Shown one piece after another: positions 61,121-64,000 of a stretch of DNA of 64,000 nucleotides. Origin of the DNA: Ruminococcus sp. GTDB lineage: Bacteria; Bacillota; Clostridia; Oscillospirales; Ruminococcaceae. Each line of letters opens with the position of its first letter. The stretch's first letter is position 1. The DNA is taken from positions 62,001 to 126,000 of the forward strand of contig JAFSBM010000041.1 in the NCBI GenBank assembly GCA_017437285.1. The letters run 5' to 3'. Under the pieces are notes generated by a model, which saw only the letters and a list, made by a program, of their open reading frames with translations, made no database searches and was not told the origin of the DNA. Both the position numbers and the translations under genes were made by a program.

Positions 61121-62302
61121 ATGTCAAATGAAATGCAGTTAAAGTATGGTTGTAACCCAAATCAGAAGCCTTCAAGAGTTTATATGGCTGACGGCAGCGA
61201 GCTTCCTATCGAGGTACTCTGCGGCAGACCAGGCTATATCAATCTTCTTGACGCTCTTAACGGCTGGCAGCTTGTAAAGGAGCTTAAAGCAGCTACAGGT
61301 GTATGTGCAGCTACTTCATTCAAGCACGTATCCCCTGCTGGTGCAGCTATCGGCAGACCTCTTTCAGACGATTTAAAGAAAATCTACTGGGTAGACGATT
61401 TAGGCGAACTTTCACCCCTTGCAAGTGCATATGCAAGAGCAAGAGGTGCTGACAGAATGTCCTCTTACGGCGATTTCATTGCACTTTCAGATAAGGTTGA
61501 CGTATGCACAGCTAAGATGATTCAGCGTGAAGTTTCCGACGGTGTTATCGCTCCCGATTATGACCCCGAGGCACTTGAAATTCTCAAGTCAAAGAGAAAG
61601 GGAACATACTGCGTTCTTAAAATTGACGAGAACTACAAGCCTGCACCAATCGAGACAAAAATGGTATACGGTGTATCTTTCGAGCAGGGACGTAACGAGC
61701 TTGACATCAACCGTGACCTCCTTGCAAATATCGTAACAGATAACAAGGAAATTCCAGAGGATAAGAAAGATGACCTCCTTATCTCTCTTATCACTCTCAA
61801 ATACACACAGTCCAACTCTGTATGCTACGTAAAGGACGGACAGGCAATCGGTATCGGTGCAGGTCAGCAGTCAAGAATTCATTGTACACGTCTTGCAGGA
61901 CAGAAGGCTGATAACTGGTGGTTAAGACAGTCACCACAGGTTATGGGACTCCAGTTTGTTGACGATATCCGCCGTGCAGACCGTGACAATGCAATTGATG
62001 TATACATCGGCGACGAGTACGAGGACGTACTTGCAGAGGGTACATGGCAGAATATCTTCAAGGTAAAGCCTGCTGTATTCACAGCTGAGGAGAAAAAGGC
62101 ATGGCTTGCTAAGAATACAGGTGTATGTCTTGGTTCTGACGCATTCTTCCCATTCGGCGATAACATCGAGCGTGCAAAGAAGTCAGGCGTTGAGTATATT
62201 GCAGAACCAGGTGGTTCTATCCGTGACGATAATGTTATCGAAACCTGCAACAAGTACAACATCGCTATGGCATTCACAGGAATCAGACTTTTCCACCACT
62301 AA
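61121..62302 (+). CDS. purV: Stand-alone AICAR formyltransferase (PurH C-terminal domain type)
   Basis: Formylates AICAR with 10-formyl-THF to give FAICAR, which PurO then cyclises. 393 residues with the transformylase signatures LKYGCNPNQKP, SFKHVSPAGAA, KYTQSNSVCYV and GIGAGQQSRIHCTRLAG, and SDAFFPFGDNIE near the end. There is no N-terminal MGS/cyclohydrolase domain, hence the separate purO. AAGGAGG precedes the ATG. Confidence 0.95.
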   Translation: MSNEMQLKYGCNPNQKPSRVYMADGSELPIEVLCGRPGYINLLDALNGWQLVKELKAATGVCAATSFKHVSPAGAAIGRPLSDDLKKIYWVDDLGELSPLASAYARARGADRMSSYGDFIALSDKVDVCTAKMIQREVSDGVIAPDYDPEALEILKSKRKGTYCVLKIDENYKPAPIETKMVYGVSFEQGRNELDINRDLLANIVTDNKEIPEDKKDDLLISLITLKYTQSNSVCYVKDGQAIGIGAGQQSRIHCTRLAGQKADNWWLRQSPQVMGLQFVDDIRRADRDNAIDVYIGDEYEDVLAEGTWQNIFKVKPAVFTAEEKKAWLAKNTGVCLGSDAFFPFGDNIERAKKSGVEYIAEPGGSIRDDNVIETCNKYNIAMAFTGIRLFHH

Positions 62303-62318
62303 TATAAATAAAATATAG

Positions 62319-62380
62319 TGGGGTTCCCACAAAATTCACCGCACGGGCAGAGCTTTTTTAAAGGAAATCTGCCTATGCGG
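62319..62380. repeat. Hairpin-bearing repeat relic after purV
   Basis: TGGGGTTCCCACAAAATTCACCGCACGGGCAGA resembles in part one end of the family 2 element (TGGGGTTCTCTAAAATCG). CCGCA..GGGCAGA pairs with TCTGCC..TGCGG. It may also act as an operon hairpin; no T-run follows. Confidence 0.4.
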
Positions 62381-62422
62381 TATTGCCATTATCAGTATTA
62401 TTGCATTAAAAAGGTGATGTAA

Positions 62423-62734
62423 ATGGAGAAAAGAAAAAAGTCAAAGAAAGCAGTGCTTATTATACTTTTATTCTTATTTGTATTTCTTATCTTGCCACTC
62501 GGAATTTTTGCAATTGATTATCATCGTTTCAAAAATGCCGATACAATTATAAAGCCTATTATTACAGTATCCGACTGTGAATGTAAATGTCATATGGACA
62601 GGCAGATTGACGGCTTATTTTATTGCTTTATCTACCATCGTGAATCAGGAGAGCCGTGGGAAGAAAGTGTGCTGAGTGGCTCTTTTCACTTTCCTTTTAA
62701 TACGGAAGTGTTGATTTATAAAGAATATAAATAG
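62423..62734 (+). CDS. Small membrane-anchored protein
   Basis: 103 residues: a Lys-rich N-terminus, one membrane segment at ~10-31, then an extracytoplasmic part with three Cys (CECKCH and another Cys before FIYH). No family recognised. Start ATG with AAGGTGAT upstream. Lies between purV and purD. Confidence 0.6.
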   Translation: MEKRKKSKKAVLIILLFLFVFLILPLGIFAIDYHRFKNADTIIKPIITVSDCECKCHMDRQIDGLFYCFIYHRESGEPWEESVLSGSFHFPFNTEVLIYKEYK

Positions 62735-62751
62735 AGGAGGTATTTTTTTCA

Positions 62752-64000
62752 ATGAAAAACGTACTTGTAATTGGCGGCGGCGGTCGTGAACACGCAATTA
62801 TTATGAAGCTTGCAGAAAGCAAGCAGGTAGACAAGATTTACTGTACCCCAGGCAATGGCGGTATATCTAAATATGCAGAGTGCTTCAACGTAGGTGCAAC
62901 CGATATTGAGGGCGTAGTTGCTCTTGCTAAGGAGCTTAAACCCGATATGGTAGTAGTTGCTCCTGATGACCCACTTGTTCTCGGAATGGTTGACGCATTG
63001 CAGGCTGAGGGCTTTATGACATTCGGTCCAAAGGCAAATGCTGCTATTATCGAGGGTTCAAAGGTATTCTCAAAGGAGCTTATGAAGAAGTACAATATCC
63101 CCACAGCTTTCTATGAGGTATTCACAGAGTCCGACAAGGCTATTGCATATCTCAAAGAGCAGAACAGCTACCCCGCAGTAATCAAGGCTGACGGACTTGC
63201 TCTCGGAAAGGGCGTTATTATCGCTCAGAACGAGGAAGAAGCTGTACAGGCTGTTCACGATATGATTGACGATTTGAAATTCGGCAAGAGTTCCGCAAGA
63301 ATTGTTATTGAAGAATATCTCACAGGTCCAGAGGTTTCAGTTCTCTCATTCACAGACGGCAAGACAATGATTCCTATGATTTCTTCAATGGACCACAAGC
63401 GTGCATTGGACGGCGATAAGGGACTGAACACAGGCGGTATGGGTACAATTTCTCCCAATCCCTGCTATACAGAGGAACTTGCAAAGGAGTGCATGGAGAA
63501 GATTTTCATTCCCACAATGAACGCTATGAACTCCGAGGGACGCACATTCGAGGGCTGTCTTTACTTCGGACTTATGATTACTCCAAAGGGACCAAAGGTA
63601 ATCGAGTACAACTGCCGATTCGGTGACCCTGAAACACAGGTTGTTCTTCCTATGCTTGACGCTGACCTCTATGAAATTTTCGAGGCTATTTACAATCACG
63701 AACTTGACAAGGTTGACGTAAAGTGGCACAATGGTGCTTGTGCTTGTGTAGTTATGGCAAGCGGCGGCTATCCCGAAAGCTACCCCAAGGGCATTGTAAT
63801 GAACGGCTTTGACGATATGGGACAGGTTGAAAACTGCTTTGTATATCACGCCGGAACTAAGCTTTCCGACAATGGCGAATTCCTCACCAACGGCGGCAGA
63901 GTTATCGGTGTAACTGCAAAGGGCAATGACCTCCGTGAGGCTCTTGACATTGCCTACAAGGGCGTTGAGGGTATCAGCTTCGAGGGTGCTCATTACCGCA
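62752..64000 (+). CDS. purD: Phosphoribosylamine-glycine ligase, 3' end beyond window
   Basis: Joins phosphoribosylamine and glycine with ATP to make GAR. The frame runs open from ATG 62752 (GAGGAGG upstream) to the window end, 416 codons of the usual ~420-430. ATP-grasp enzyme: IGGGGREHAI N-terminus, YPAVIKADGLALGKGV, GLNTGGMGTISP and EYNCRFGDPETQ with metal-binding residues. Last gene seen in the purine cluster. Confidence 0.97.
   Translation, partial: MKNVLVIGGGGREHAIIMKLAESKQVDKIYCTPGNGGISKYAECFNVGATDIEGVVALAKELKPDMVVVAPDDPLVLGMVDALQAEGFMTFGPKANAAIIEGSKVFSKELMKKYNIPTAFYEVFTESDKAIAYLKEQNSYPAVIKADGLALGKGVIIAQNEEEAVQAVHDMIDDLKFGKSSARIVIEEYLTGPEVSVLSFTDGKTMIPMISSMDHKRALDGDKGLNTGGMGTISPNPCYTEELAKECMEKIFIPTMNAMNSEGRTFEGCLYFGLMITPKGPKVIEYNCRFGDPETQVVLPMLDADLYEIFEAIYNHELDKVDVKWHNGACACVVMASGGYPESYPKGIVMNGFDDMGQVENCFVYHAGTKLSDNGEFLTNGGRVIGVTAKGNDLREALDIAYKGVEGISFEGAHYR

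Overview
The window looks like a chromosome segment from a low-to-mid GC member of the Clostridia, most likely a Ruminococcus-type Oscillospiraceae. This rests on the Gram-positive S10-spc-alpha ribosomal gene order, a spore-type GPR protease next to rpsT, strong AAGGAGG ribosome binding sites, extended -10 promoters (TGGTATAAT), a dockerin-like calcium motif, and the split PurO/PurV form of the last purine steps. No rRNA, tRNA or CRISPR array was seen.

Layout. 1-8.1 kb: end of secF, zinc-ribbon membrane/low-complexity proteins, a MaoC-type hydratase, mscL, a VanY-type carboxypeptidase, gpr and rpsT. 8.1-11.8 kb: an unknown gene and an McrB/McrC pair whose McrC appears to lack both acidic catalytic residues. 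12-19.3 kb: an M23/LysM/G5 cell-wall protein, an in-frame RluA-LuxS fusion, a membrane protein, a histidine phosphatase, XRE regulators, and a small divergent regulator/Cys-rich peptide/membrane-protein module with an unusually symmetrical operator. 19.7-35.7 kb: the complete S10-spc-alpha cluster (rpsJ to rplQ, with secY, adk, map, infA), in which rpoA carries an in-frame TAA. 35.7-38.1 kb: hicAB with a frameshifted toxin, yajC and a TIGR04086-like membrane protein. 38.2-42.1 kb: response regulator, sensor kinase and HtrA protease in one direction, with a mobile-repeat copy between regulator and kinase. 42.3-43.4 kb: an AT-rich gene read here as a possible EVE-type modified-base reader joined to a PD-(D/E)XK nuclease. 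43.7-49.8 kb: TPR protein, an 800-residue low-complexity protein, a family 2 glycosyltransferase and an anchored WG-like protein. 50-64 kb: a purine biosynthesis cluster (purE, C, F, M, N, O, V, D) interleaved with HAD proteins, secreted or lipoprotein genes and small membrane proteins.

The intergenic DNA is crowded with short inverted-repeat elements of at least four families. The best is exactly 158 bp in three copies, each flanked by its own 4-bp direct repeat. Many gaps also hold degenerate 7-bp tandem repeats, including one array of about 400 bp. Some of these repeats supply stop codons or possible promoter elements to neighbouring genes.

The strongest candidates for something new or unusual are the RluA-LuxS fusion, the rpoA internal stop, the putative EVE-nuclease gene, the McrBC pair with an altered McrC active site, and the repeat families. 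The rpoA stop and the hicA homopolymer frameshift could each be a sequence error and should be checked in reads first.
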